54,246 nucleotides of DNA from Acidobacteriota bacterium. GTDB taxonomy: Bacteria > Acidobacteriota > Terriglobia > Acidiferrales > UBA7541. Below are positions 1 to 8,933 of the stretch, in pieces. Each line of letters begins with the position of its first letter. Position 1 is the stretch's first letter. The position numbers and the translations under genes were made by a program. The notes beneath the pieces are model-generated. The model did no database searches and had not been told where the DNA came from. It worked only from the letters and a program-made list of their open reading frames with translations. Location of the stretch: positions 11,840 through 66,085 of the forward strand of contig PLUM01000041.1 in NCBI GenBank assembly GCA_003165465.1, written 5' to 3'.

Positions 1-39
1 AGCCTCTACAACGGCATGGACCTGAAGAAGAATTACTGA
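1..39 (+). CDS. msrP: MsrP C-terminus (partial, cut by window edge)
   Basis: Twelve codons and a TGA encode SLYNGMDLKKNY, which resembles the C-terminus of MsrP (YedY), the Tat-exported molybdopterin catalytic subunit that reduces methionine sulfoxide in periplasmic proteins. The next gene, 13 bp downstream, is its membrane haem partner msrQ, which is the standard gene order and the main support for the call. The rest of the gene lies outside the window, so the Mo-binding cysteine and the Tat signal cannot be checked. Confidence 0.7.
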   Translation, partial: SLYNGMDLKKNY

Positions 40-52
40 GCGCACGCCGACC

Positions 53-706
53 ATGAATTCCATTCTGTCCAGCAAATGGACCAAGGCAGCCGTCTTCCTG
101 ATTTGTCTCGGCCCACTGGGCGCGCTGATCCTGGATTATTTTAACGGCGGATTGGGCTCGAATCCCCTGCAATTTCTCGAACACGCGACCGGAGACTGGA
201 CTCTCCGGTTTGTGGCCATCACGCTGGCGGTCACGCCACTGCGCAAGATTTTCAATCTGCCGCAATTGATCCGTTTCCGGCGCATGCTGGGGCTTTTCGC
301 TTTTTTTTATGGGTGCTGCCACTTCAGCGTTTACCTGACGTTTGACCAGATGTTCGACGTTCGCGGCATTTTGGCGGACGTGTGGAAGAGGCGCTACATC
401 ACGGTGGGATTCACGGGCTTCGTCCTGATGGTTCCGCTGGCCCTCACATCCACGGCGGGGTGGATACGCCGGATGGGCGGGCGGCGCTGGACGATGCTGC
501 ACCGCGCGATTTATGTAACGGCCATCGCGGGAGTCGTCCATTACTACTGGATGGTGAAATCCGACATTCGACTGCCACTGGAATATGCCGCGGTGATGGC
601 GATTCTTTTGGGCTGGCGGGTCTATACCCACTATTCCAAGCCGCTCGATCGCGCGCCAGACGCGATACCGGCTCGCAAGGAACCGACGTCGGTCTTGCCC
701 GATTAA
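53..706 (+). CDS. msrQ: MsrQ, haem-binding membrane subunit of MsrPQ
   Basis: The 217-residue protein is hydrophobic and belongs to the ferric-reductase-like transmembrane family. It has an N-terminal helix at about residues 10-30, the segment FVAITLAVTPLRKI, a central FFYGCCHFSVYL helix and a histidine-containing HRAIYVTAIAGVVHYYWMV segment; histidines in such helices ligate b-type haem in the family. MsrQ passes electrons from the quinone pool or a flavin reductase across the inner membrane to periplasmic MsrP. Length fits the family (about 200-220). The ATG at 53 is only 13 bp after the msrP stop, so the two are probably cotranscribed. The hydrophilic C-terminal tail of about 20 residues is not conserved in my recollection of the family. 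Confidence 0.88.
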   Translation: MNSILSSKWTKAAVFLICLGPLGALILDYFNGGLGSNPLQFLEHATGDWTLRFVAITLAVTPLRKIFNLPQLIRFRRMLGLFAFFYGCCHFSVYLTFDQMFDVRGILADVWKRRYITVGFTGFVLMVPLALTSTAGWIRRMGGRRWTMLHRAIYVTAIAGVVHYYWMVKSDIRLPLEYAAVMAILLGWRVYTHYSKPLDRAPDAIPARKEPTSVLPD

Positions 707-881
707 TAAGTGTTGCACAATTTGGCGGAAGGCCGCGTCTCTGAAGAGGTGGTCTACAGTAACGCGTCACTCCCCCTTCGAAATGCCGGCCATGCCTTGT
801 CGAAATTTGCGGTTTTCCTCCGCTTGTGCCTAATATAGTTTTGTAAGGTTGTTCTCCGGAAGGGCATTGGTCTTTGTTTCG

Positions 882-2375
882 ATGCAGCCGCACTCCGCTA
901 CCGCTGAAAAATTCGGGCTTTCTTATTGGATGGACCGCGTCCTTGAGGAGTATTCAAAAGCCGGCGAAGCTCTGCCCGCTAAGCCAATTCACGACCTGCG
1001 AACCTCCCTGCGCCGTTGTATCCTGATCGCCGAAATCATGAAGGACATCGATTCGGGGCGCGATTGGAAGGCCATGCAAAAATCCGCCCGCCGCACGTTT
1101 CAGCGATTTGGGAAACTGCGCGATGCGCAAGTCCTTGCGGAATGGGTTGAGAAACTGGGCGCCCGGGGCGAGGCTTCGACGGATTCGCTCCTGAAGGAAC
1201 TGGAGAAAGCGCACGCACAGGCTGCGACCGACGCTCGCACCGCCATCCGGGAATTCGACTTGAAGCAGTGGCGGGCCTGGGGAAGAGAATTTGCGAAACA
1301 GTACGGCCATGTCGCGTCCAACCGGGCCGCGTGCGAATCACTGATTCTCGAAATCTGGCAAAGTGTTTACGAACTGAATCGCCGCGCGCAGCGCAGCCGC
1401 AGTCTCCTCGCCTACCACCGCCTGCGAATGGAATTGAAAAAGTTTCGCTACGCCGTTGAAAACTTCCTGCCGCCGATGTATTCGGGCTGGGCGTCGGAAT
1501 TAAAAGTTTTGCAGGATTTGCTGGGAGAAATCCACGACCTCACGGTGCTCGACCAAACGATTGTGAAAAATCGCGGCATTTTTGAGCAGGACGCATTTGC
1601 CGCGTGGCGCAAAAAAGTGGAGGAGGAACGGTCGTCGCGGCTCCGGCAATATCGCGCGAAGATGGCGGGGAAATCGTCGCCGCTTCGGACATGGCGCGAA
1701 GGATTGCCGGCGGAGAAAGATGTTCGCGCCACGGGACTCGCGAGGCTCGGCGAATGGGCGTCGTTCGCGACGCCGGATATTCCCCGCGTGCGGCGGATTG
1801 CGCGATTGTCGCTGCAATTGTACGACGGACTCGCGAATAGTGGCCTGATCGGAAAGGAATCGCGGATCGAGGAACGTTTCATTCTACATGCCGCGGCGCT
1901 GCTTCAGGAAACCGGGCGCGTCAAAAAGGGCAAGGCCTACCATAAAGAGTCTTACCGGATGATTCGCAAGATCGATCCACCTCCGGGTTGGACGGAGAGA
2001 GACCTGGAGTTTACAGCGCTTGTCGCGCGTTTTCACCGTCGCGCGTTGCCGTATCCCGACCATGAAAAGCTGGCGGTTTACGAGTTGCCCTTGCGGCAAT
2101 CGCTGATTCGGCTGGCCGCGATTTTACGCCTGGCGAATGCGTTTCAGGCCAAGCCGTACCGGGCCATCCGCCGCCTGCATGTCGAAAACGGCCATGGATT
2201 TCTCGCGATTCGCGCCGATGGTTTTCCGGAGCGGGATCCCATTCATTCAAAACTGTCCGTCGCGCGGCGTTTTCTGGAATTTGTCTGCCAGCGCCCCGTG
2301 CATATTCTTGCGTCTGGAGCGCGGATGATGGTTCCTCAACTCGTGCGCGCGGCAACTCAAAGCGGCGCCGCGTGA
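882..2375 (+). CDS. CHAD domain protein with degenerate Ppx/GppA-like C-terminal domain
   Basis: The first half (about residues 10-250) is a CHAD domain: helical, rich in Arg/Lys/His, with the hallmark segments HDLRTSLRRCILIAE near the start and YHRLRMELKKFRYAVENF later, then HDLTVLD. CHAD domains bind inorganic polyphosphate. The second half (about residues 305-490) resembles the HD-like C-terminal domain of exopolyphosphatases Ppx/GppA, including a segment FTALVARFHRRALPYP. The metal-binding HD pair expected in LLHDIG is replaced by LLQETG (Gln342-Glu343), so this domain is probably not a phosphohydrolase. I start at ATG 882; an in-frame TTG at 849 would add 11 residues. The gene stands alone, converging on the TonB receptor. 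No signal peptide, so cytoplasmic. Function beyond polyphosphate binding is inference. Confidence 0.8.
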   Translation: MQPHSATAEKFGLSYWMDRVLEEYSKAGEALPAKPIHDLRTSLRRCILIAEIMKDIDSGRDWKAMQKSARRTFQRFGKLRDAQVLAEWVEKLGARGEASTDSLLKELEKAHAQAATDARTAIREFDLKQWRAWGREFAKQYGHVASNRAACESLILEIWQSVYELNRRAQRSRSLLAYHRLRMELKKFRYAVENFLPPMYSGWASELKVLQDLLGEIHDLTVLDQTIVKNRGIFEQDAFAAWRKKVEEERSSRLRQYRAKMAGKSSPLRTWREGLPAEKDVRATGLARLGEWASFATPDIPRVRRIARLSLQLYDGLANSGLIGKESRIEERFILHAAALLQETGRVKKGKAYHKESYRMIRKIDPPPGWTERDLEFTALVARFHRRALPYPDHEKLAVYELPLRQSLIRLAAILRLANAFQAKPYRAIRRLHVENGHGFLAIRADGFPERDPIHSKLSVARRFLEFVCQRPVHILASGARMMVPQLVRAATQSGAA

Positions 2376-2427
2376 ATCGCCGCCTTCCGTAACACCTCCC
2401 GATGATTCAGGTCCGGCCTCTGATTGT

Positions 2428-5400
2428 TTAAAACGCAAGGCGCAGGGAAAACTGCACAACGCGAGGATCGCTGGCGCTGGTGATCGTGCCAAATGTGAAG
2501 GGCGTGGCGGTTGACGGCTGAAAGAAGCGGTTGGGCTGATTGAAGTTCGGGTGATTGAAGAAGTCGAACAGGTCCGCGCGGAATTGCAGTTGCACGTGTT
2601 CTCGAATCGCGAAATTCTTCTGGAAAGTCGCATCGAAATTATTCAGGCCCGGCCCGGTCACGATGTCGCGTCCCGCGTTGCCATAGGTGTACGCGGCGGG
2701 AGCGGCAAAACACGATGTGTTGAACCATTGCGCGGGTGTTTTCGGACCGCTGTTTGGATCGCAGACCAGGTTGGGCCGCTCCGAGATGTTGGGCTGGGAA
2801 CCCGTAGGCTCGCCATTATTGGCCGTATCGGATGTGAGATTGACGGTGAAAGGGGAACCGCTTTCGATCGTCCATATTCCTCCGACTTGCCAGTCCGCGA
2901 GTGCGGCGTGCATCCAGCCCTCTGAATTGTTCAGGAACGGGAGCTGGTACAGGAAGCTGGTGACGAAACGGTGCCGGTGATCGAAATCTGACAGCCCTTT
3001 TTCTGCCGCCATGTTCGCCGGATCCTGCGGCAGGTTTGATCCGGCGTTGTTCGATCCGGGATTGGACGCGTCATCCAGCGCCTTCGACCAGGTGTAATTG
3101 GAATCGACGACCAGCCCGCGCCAGGCGCGCTGCGTCAGCGTCAGGGTGAGGGCGTGATATTTCTCCCAGCCATCCCAAGTGACGGACGTGAATCCGCTCA
3201 TCTGGGGAATGGGGCGCACGTGCGCGAGGCCGGGAGCGAGCGCTGCGTCCGGAAATAGATTTTGCAACGTCACGTTATCGGCGTGGACCGTGTACGATCC
3301 GATGTATTGCGCTTGGAAGGAAGTGGAAGAGGAAAGGCTGCGTTGAATGGATAGATTCCAGACGTTGTTGTACTCGACCTTTAAATCGTGATTGAGGCTA
3401 TTCGCGCTGATCGATCCGGGTAGGGTGGCTGCCAAAATGTTTTCCGTGGTGTAGGTCGGAATCAGTCCCGCGGGGTTCGTCACGGTTTTTGCGAAATAGA
3501 AGGGCAGGTTCAGCGCGGCGTTTTGAATGATACTGTAGGCCGCCTGGTTTGTGTAGATTCCGAAGCCGGAGCGAATCACGGTCTTGTGATCGGGCAAGCT
3601 CCATGCGGCGCCGATTCGCGGAGCCAGCCGCAGCGGACGCGCTACGAGCAGGCTGGGATTCCACCCGGCCTGCGCCGAAGTGACGTAAGGAATCGGAATG
3701 TTTGCGAGCAGGGCGGAGGCGGATGGCGAAATCTGTCCCGCGCCGTTGCTGGCGATTACGAATTCGCCGCCGGGCACGAGCGTATTCACCACAGACATGT
3801 TGTTGTTCGCGTCCGTAACATTCTGGTTGTATTCGTAACGGACGCCGACATCGAGCTTGAGACTCGGCACAATTTGCCAGCTATCTTCAATGTACGTGTG
3901 CACCCAGTTGGTCCGGCCCAGCAGCGCGCCGCGACCCTGAACTCCCACCTGCCCCTGATTCGGAGCGCCAAGAAGGAAGTCGCCCAGAGAATTTCCCGTA
4001 TACCCGCCCGTGAATTGCAATGTGCCCCGCGCATTCATCGCATTCACAGGCTCGAAATCCAAGTGGAACAGGTATACGCCAAATTTTACGGTGTGGGTCC
4101 CGTGGTGCCAGATGACGTTGTCATAGATTTCGTAATTGTTGTCGTGGCGCGAAACATATTGCGTCGGCTCGCCCATACTTGTGTATCCGGGAACGGCTGC
4201 CAAGGGATAGCCCATGTCCAGGGGATTGGCCGTAACCCCTTGCAGCCCAGTCGACGCGGCAAGATCCGTTCCCGCATTTACGCTGGTTTGTCCTCCGCCG
4301 ACCCACAACCATCCAAATCGCAATTCATTGATCCATGAGGAATTGAATGCGTGAGTCCAGCCGGAGGAAAGATTGTCCGTGTGCGTTCTCAAGTTGTATC
4401 CAAAGCCGGGCAGAATGGCTTCGTTGATCGCGCCCAATCCAAAGGGATTGAATTGGTTCGCATCGAAAACCGAAACGCGAACGAAGGCGCTGTCCTTTTC
4501 CGAGAACGTGTGATCGATTCGGGCGTTGTACTGGTTTACTTCCGTCGTGGCCATGTCGGTGGCTAGCAGATTATTGGTTAAGGCGGACGGATTGGTCGCA
4601 TGGGGGACTTTTGCCAGGATTGCTGCGGCTACGGGATCGATTGTGGGAATTGTGTCGTTCGCATAGGGCAGTCCGGTATTCGGATTATTGACCGTAATGC
4701 CAGTTCCCTGAAAGTTTCCGGCGCGCTCCGCATCGGTTGGAACGGTAAATAACTGCGTCTGAGTCTGATGCGTTCGCTGGCCCTCGTAATTCAAAAAGAA
4801 AAATGTTTTGTCCCTTTGCATGGGGCCGCCCAGGCTTCCGCCGAATTCGTTCTGCTTGTAGGGAGGAGTGGGCGCGGTAGGCGAACTGAAGAAATTCCTG
4901 GCATTGAAAATATCGTTGCGTAGAAATTCGAACAGGCTGCCATGCACGCGATTGGCGCCGGACTTGGTTATCACGTTGATGACCCCGCCCGACTTCCCGC
5001 CAAATTCCGCGCTGTAGGATGTCTGGTTGACGTTAAATTCCTGAATGTCGTCCACCGACGGATTCAAGACCATGTTGTTGTAGAACTCATCCGTCACCGT
5101 CACGCCGTCAACGAGATACAGGTTGTGGCCGCCGCGCTGGCCCAGAATACCCCAGGTCTGTCCTGTCTGCTGCAACGCCGCGCCGCGCGTGCCGGAGGGC
5201 GCGTGCGTAATGCCGGGAGTCAGCCCGACAAGGTCGATGAATTCGCGTCCTTTGAGCGGGAGATTGATGACCTGCTGCTGTTCGACGGTATCCTGAATGG
5301 CGGCCGATTCCACTTGCAGCAAACCGGGCGTCACGGTGACGGTTAACGTTTCGCTTTGCTCTCCGAGTTCCAGGGCAAACTGCTGGCGGAGACGCTCGCC

Positions 5401-5739
5401 GGCGTGCAAAGCGACATTGGGCTGCACAATCTGTTTGAATCCTTGCGCGTACACTGTCAGGGTATATTGCCCGACGGGAAGTTGCGCCAGCAGGTATTCG
5501 CCGGAGCCGTTCGTTTTGGTTGTGTATTTGAGTTGCGTGCCGGTCTCGACGGCGGTGACGGCGGCGTCGAGCACCACGCCGCCCGAAGGGTCGCTGACGA
5601 TCCCATCGATTTCTCCCGTGTTCATCTGGCTGAACCCGGGTGCCGCAGCCAGCACGATCCAGCCAGCCAGAAAGACCATCGCGCGCGCAAAGCGCGCGAA
5701 ACTCTCGAGCGCACGAGAATAACGATCGTCAAAAAACAT
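2428..5739 (-). CDS. Oar-like TonB-dependent receptor with carboxypeptidase-regulatory-like domain
   Basis: A protein of about 1100 residues. The N-terminus is a signal peptide (hydrophobic VFLAGWIVLAAAPGFSQ), followed by a carboxypeptidase-regulatory-like beta-sandwich (about residues 40-125, GEIDGIVSDPSGGVVLDAAV), a TonB plug with LPLKGREFIDLVGLTPGI and NLYLVDGVTVTDEF, and a long outer-membrane barrel ending in the aromatic LRLAF expected for insertion by BAM. This architecture is typical of the very large receptor families of acidobacteria; substrates are usually unknown carbohydrates or peptides. I chose ATG 5739 because a GGAG lies 8 bases upstream; an in-frame ATG at 5775 lacks such a site. 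No transporter or hydrolase gene adjoins it, so the substrate cannot be guessed. Confidence 0.87.
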   Translation of the reverse strand: MFFDDRYSRALESFARFARAMVFLAGWIVLAAAPGFSQMNTGEIDGIVSDPSGGVVLDAAVTAVETGTQLKYTTKTNGSGEYLLAQLPVGQYTLTVYAQGFKQIVQPNVALHAGERLRQQFALELGEQSETLTVTVTPGLLQVESAAIQDTVEQQQVINLPLKGREFIDLVGLTPGITHAPSGTRGAALQQTGQTWGILGQRGGHNLYLVDGVTVTDEFYNNMVLNPSVDDIQEFNVNQTSYSAEFGGKSGGVINVITKSGANRVHGSLFEFLRNDIFNARNFFSSPTAPTPPYKQNEFGGSLGGPMQRDKTFFFLNYEGQRTHQTQTQLFTVPTDAERAGNFQGTGITVNNPNTGLPYANDTIPTIDPVAAAILAKVPHATNPSALTNNLLATDMATTEVNQYNARIDHTFSEKDSAFVRVSVFDANQFNPFGLGAINEAILPGFGYNLRTHTDNLSSGWTHAFNSSWINELRFGWLWVGGGQTSVNAGTDLAASTGLQGVTANPLDMGYPLAAVPGYTSMGEPTQYVSRHDNNYEIYDNVIWHHGTHTVKFGVYLFHLDFEPVNAMNARGTLQFTGGYTGNSLGDFLLGAPNQGQVGVQGRGALLGRTNWVHTYIEDSWQIVPSLKLDVGVRYEYNQNVTDANNNMSVVNTLVPGGEFVIASNGAGQISPSASALLANIPIPYVTSAQAGWNPSLLVARPLRLAPRIGAAWSLPDHKTVIRSGFGIYTNQAAYSIIQNAALNLPFYFAKTVTNPAGLIPTYTTENILAATLPGSISANSLNHDLKVEYNNVWNLSIQRSLSSSTSFQAQYIGSYTVHADNVTLQNLFPDAALAPGLAHVRPIPQMSGFTSVTWDGWEKYHALTLTLTQRAWRGLVVDSNYTWSKALDDASNPGSNNAGSNLPQDPANMAAEKGLSDFDHRHRFVTSFLYQLPFLNNSEGWMHAALADWQVGGIWTIESGSPFTVNLTSDTANNGEPTGSQPNISERPNLVCDPNSGPKTPAQWFNTSCFAAPAAYTYGNAGRDIVTGPGLNNFDATFQKNFAIREHVQLQFRADLFDFFNHPNFNQPNRFFQPSTATPFTFGTITSASDPRVVQFSLRLAF

Positions 5740-5969
5740 TCGGAGGACTCCGTGGCAAAAGCGCTTCCAACCCATGAGACTGAAACTACACTGGAATCGA
5801 AGCGCGCTGCTGTAAGGAAGTTGTAAAAAGCCAATTGTCGATAAAAGAAACGGAATTGCCTCCAGAAATTAATATATGGGGCGAAATGGGAGGCGCATCC
5901 AAGTTGCTTTGCGGTTGTAGGTTAGGAGTCTGTCTCACAGAATAAAGGATTTCTCCGATCATCGCAGCC

Positions 5970-6165
5970 AGTCCCGTCAGGGACGAAATATCGTAGCCCA
6001 CCGCTTGAGCGGTGGGTATGTGCAAAGGCACAACGCAAAGCCCCGGAAGGGCGGCACACGGTCCATGGCTGCCGTGTGCCGCCCCTCCGGGGCTTTGTAT
6101 CGTCACGCCGCAACCTGTACCCACCGTTTCCACGGTGGGCTACGTTATGACGTCCCTCCGGGACT
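5970..6165. repeat. Nested palindromic intergenic element
   Basis: Outer arms AGTCCCGTCAGGGAC (5970-5984) and GTCCCTCCGGGACT (6152-6165) are near inverted copies. Inside them CGTAGCCCACCG (5992-6003) pairs with CGGTGGGCTACG (6133-6144), and the core 6036-6097 forms a long stem of CAAAGCCCCGGAAGG-type sequence around TCCATGGC. Each arm also holds its own small palindrome (CCCACCGCTTGAGCGGTGGG). The element fills the gap between the TonB receptor and the histidine kinase stop. The 5740-5969 stretch before it holds no gene I can support. Such modules are dispersed in many acidobacterial genomes and look like REP/non-autonomous elements; that assignment is inference. Confidence 0.75.
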
Positions 6166-6206
6166 TCGATCATCTTCGATTATTACAAATGCCGGAGACT
6201 GCGCAT

Positions 6207-8066
6207 TTACAGAGCCTTCGCTTCTTGTTGGCGCGCCTCATGATCTAGGCAGGGCAGGTGCAGGATAAATGTGCTGCCGCGTCCTGGCGCGCTCTTCACC
6301 GTGATTTGGCCTTTCATGGCTTCGACGATGCTCTTGGCGAGGGGCAGGCCGAGGCCGGTGCCATGAATTTGTGCGGCGGTCACGGAAGGGCTGCGATAAA
6401 ACGGTTCGAAGATTTGCGGCAGTTCCTCGGAAGCGATTCCGATGCCGCGATCCGAGACGCCAATCTGAATTTCTTTTCCCGTCAGTCCGTGTTCGGTGAG
6501 CCGCGCCTGAATTCCCATCCATTTTTGTTCGTTGCCGTATTTCAGCGCGTTGGTAATTAAATTCTGCACGCACTGGGAGAGTGCCGGGAGATCGCCCGCG
6601 ATCCGGGGTAAATGTGGCTCGATCTGTTGTTCCACGTGGAATCCCGCTGTTCGAATGAGTCCCGCGGTGCCGGAAAGAGCGGCGTCCAGAATTTCCGCCA
6701 CTTCGAGCGGGCGGACGCTGTAGCGCTGCTGGCCCTCGCTGATCGCGGCGAACAGCAGGATTTGCTCGACCATTTCGAACAATTTTCTGGCCTGCGCGCC
6801 GATCACGGAGCCGTATTGTTCGAGCTGCGATTTTCCCTCCACGACGCCGTGCGCGATATTTTCAGCCGCCGAGCTGATGACGGTCAGGGGAGTGCGCAAC
6901 TCGTGAGAAACCGCGGTGACGAAATCCATTTGCAGCTTGGCAAGCCTCTGCGCGCGCATGCTCGTGAAAATCAGAATCGCCATGCTGATCACCAGCAGGA
7001 AGAGCACGCCAAAGCCGATCGTCAAATCGCGGCGGCGCGAATCCGCAATAAACGCGCCGAGGGCTCCACCGCGGCGATGACGCACGATCAAGCGCCAGTC
7101 CTGGTCCGCGCCCGCATCGCGCAGAAGAGGAAACCACGTGACCGCGACCGATGCCGCCGGCCCATTGTCCTCGGATGGCGCATGAAAAATACGAATCGGA
7201 GATCCCTGCCCATTGCCGCGCAAGCGGCCGAAGATATTCATGTTTCCGTCGGCATCGGCGATTTCCGCGTTGCCAAAGCCCGCGTCCGAGGAATATAGCG
7301 GGCGCCCAAATTTCCTGTCCGTGGTTACGGCAACCTGATAATCGAGTCCTTCGGTGCCACGGAAGTATCGCTCGGCGAGGGCGGGAAGGATGTTGTTTCG
7401 TATATCGTTTTGGTCCAGCGCGATCACGATCCAGTCCGCGGCGCTTCGCGCGGAAGGCTCGTGTCCGGCGGACGCCCTGCGCGCAATGGAGCGTACGAGC
7501 GCGGGAATTCGCGGCTCGAACTGCCAGCCTGCCAGTGGCCCACCCGTATAGAAACGGTTCGCGAATTCGACATTTGTTTCCGGCGAAGTTAAGGCATTCG
7601 ATCGAATAGCGCCGGGTTTGGACGCAGCCTGCAGGAGATCTTCGCGCAGTTCGCCGAAATTCGGGGGCCAGCCGCTCGGCTCGAAACGCAATCCGGAAGG
7701 GGCGAGGCGCAACACTTGCGCGTCGGGCCTTTCATCGAATCGCAAAATATACAGCCCGGCAACAAGATTCGGATTCGCCGTGGTTTTCTTCCAGTCCGCG
7801 TATCTTCGGGCGTACTGGTCCCATTCCTCGGGCGTGCTGGAGTCCGGGTCCACGCGCAGCGCGACGCAAACTTCGGAGATGGCACGGGAGAAATCCAGAT
7901 GCCAGTTGATCATGGACATTTGCAGGCTGTCGGCCAGCCGTATGCTGGTGGCTTCGCTGACCTGATTGCTCCAGCGGTATTGCAGCACACCCAAAACGAT
8001 CACCACGATCACGGCGACAACGATGATGGCCGTCGAGAACTCGCGTTCTTTGATGGGCATTTTCAT
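6207..8066 (-). CDS. Sensor histidine kinase (EnvZ/OmpR-type partner)
   Basis: The 619-residue membrane kinase has an N-terminal transmembrane helix (about residues 10-28), a long extracytoplasmic sensor region of about 310 residues that I do not recognise, and a second helix near 350-370. A HisKA dimerisation domain follows with the phosphoacceptor histidine in FVTAVSHELRTPLTVI. The HATPase domain shows the N box NLITNALKYGNE, the G1 box VSDRGIGI, the F box FEPFYRSP and the G2 box GTGLGLPLAKSIVEAM, so all catalytic motifs are intact. There is no HAMP domain between helix 2 and HisKA. The start at 8066 follows the response regulator stop by 11 bp; a longer open frame upstream runs across the regulator gene in another frame and is not real. 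It presumably phosphorylates the regulator encoded just upstream. Confidence 0.9.
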   Translation of the reverse strand: MKMPIKEREFSTAIIVVAVIVVIVLGVLQYRWSNQVSEATSIRLADSLQMSMINWHLDFSRAISEVCVALRVDPDSSTPEEWDQYARRYADWKKTTANPNLVAGLYILRFDERPDAQVLRLAPSGLRFEPSGWPPNFGELREDLLQAASKPGAIRSNALTSPETNVEFANRFYTGGPLAGWQFEPRIPALVRSIARRASAGHEPSARSAADWIVIALDQNDIRNNILPALAERYFRGTEGLDYQVAVTTDRKFGRPLYSSDAGFGNAEIADADGNMNIFGRLRGNGQGSPIRIFHAPSEDNGPAASVAVTWFPLLRDAGADQDWRLIVRHRRGGALGAFIADSRRRDLTIGFGVLFLLVISMAILIFTSMRAQRLAKLQMDFVTAVSHELRTPLTVISSAAENIAHGVVEGKSQLEQYGSVIGAQARKLFEMVEQILLFAAISEGQQRYSVRPLEVAEILDAALSGTAGLIRTAGFHVEQQIEPHLPRIAGDLPALSQCVQNLITNALKYGNEQKWMGIQARLTEHGLTGKEIQIGVSDRGIGIASEELPQIFEPFYRSPSVTAAQIHGTGLGLPLAKSIVEAMKGQITVKSAPGRGSTFILHLPCLDHEARQQEAKAL

Positions 8067-8077
8067 GATTCGCCGGG

Positions 8078-8764
8078 CTAAGCCTTGAACTTGTAACCGA
8101 GTCCCTGCACCGTGAGAATAAATTGCGGCTGCTTCGGGTCGTCTTCCAGTTTCTGGCGCAGGCTGGCGACGTGCACGTCCACCGTGCGCGTATACATGTT
8201 CGCGCTGTAGCCCCACACTTGTCTCAAGAGTTCGTCGCGCGAAAGCGTGGCCCCGCGATGTTCGATGAAGTAGCGGAGCAATTGAAATTCGCGCGCGGAA
8301 AGATTCACGGGCTTTCCGTCGCGCGTGGCCTCCGTTCCCACAAGGTTCACATGAATCGATCCGAAATCGAGCGCGCCGGCCTGGGCCGGGGGGCGAATGG
8401 GCGCGCGCCGCATCAGCGCCTCGACCCGCGCCATTAGTTCCAGCATGTTGAACGGTTTCGTGACGTAATCGTCCGCGCCGATTTTCAGGCCGCTGACTTT
8501 GTCGCTGGTCTGTCCGTGGGCGGTGAGCATAAGAATGGGAGTGATGAGTCCGGCTTCGCGTATGCCCTTGCACACGTCGAACCCGCTTCGCTTGGGCAGC
8601 ATGACGTCGAGAATGATCAGGTCAAAGGGAAGCTGCGTGGCTTTTTCGAAACCCTCGTCGCCATTGGAGGCATATTCGACGGCGTAGCCTTCCTTCCGCA
8701 GACGGTCGCCAACGGTCATTTGCAGCGCTTCTTCATCCTCGACAAAGAGCACGTTTCCGAGCAT
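8078..8764 (-). CDS. OmpR-family response regulator
   Basis: The 228-residue protein has a receiver domain (residues 1-120) with the acidic pair Glu9/Asp10, the phosphoacceptor Asp53 in LIILDVMLPKRSG and the conserved Lys in DDYVTKPFNMLEL. A winged-helix Trans_reg_C domain follows, with LSAREFQLLRYFIEHRG, VWGYSANMYTRTVDVHVASLRQKL and a C-terminal GLGYKF. It is the first gene of a two-gene operon with the kinase 11 bp downstream. It is divergent from the sulfite dehydrogenase cassettes, with a shared 329-bp intergenic region holding a 12-bp direct repeat that may be its own binding site. Confidence 0.92.
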   Translation of the reverse strand: MLGNVLFVEDEEALQMTVGDRLRKEGYAVEYASNGDEGFEKATQLPFDLIILDVMLPKRSGFDVCKGIREAGLITPILMLTAHGQTSDKVSGLKIGADDYVTKPFNMLELMARVEALMRRAPIRPPAQAGALDFGSIHVNLVGTEATRDGKPVNLSAREFQLLRYFIEHRGATLSRDELLRQVWGYSANMYTRTVDVHVASLRQKLEDDPKQPQFILTVQGLGYKFKA

Positions 8765-8814
8765 CGCAAGTCACCGCCATTGCGTCCGATTTCCTGGTTC
8801 CATGTTTAGACGCG

Positions 8815-8838
8815 TTTCGTATCCCATTTCGTATCCCA
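8815..8838. promoter_or_regulatory. 12-bp tandem direct repeat upstream of the response regulator
   Basis: TTTCGTATCCCA occurs twice head to tail with no spacer, ending 51-74 bp upstream of the regulator start. OmpR/PhoB-family regulators bind as head-to-tail dimers to direct repeats spaced by about one helical turn, so this could be an autoregulatory site. The 12-bp period is slightly longer than the usual 10-11. Confidence 0.4.
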
Positions 8839-8917
8839 TGAGGGTACGCGATTTCGCGCTGGAATTCAGCCTCAACCCTCTCCGATCTAGAGAGGAGTGT
8901 CGGCGGTCACGGCGACG

Positions 8918-8933
8918 TGTGACGTCGATCACT
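8918..8933. promoter_or_regulatory. CRP/FNR-family-like operator upstream of first soxC cassette
   Basis: The sequence reads TGTGA-N6-TCACT, one base from the classical CRP half-site pair TGTGA-N6-TCACA. A similar palindrome lies upstream of the second cassette. A possible -10 (TACAAG, 8955-8960) would place the operator centre near -41.5, a class II activator position. Because the region is divergent the site could also affect the two-component operon. Confidence 0.5.

Noticed and set aside
5740-6206. Small coding genes in the palindromic region (e.g. 5786-6133, 6005-6268)
   Set aside because: The frames run through the palindromic repeat and encode its mirrored translations; no ribosome-binding site or family match.
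6207-8573. A 788-residue open frame for the histidine kinase
   Set aside because: The first about 169 codons lie over the response regulator gene in another frame and give Arg/His-rich low-complexity sequence; the kinase starts at 8066 with a typical transmembrane N-terminus.
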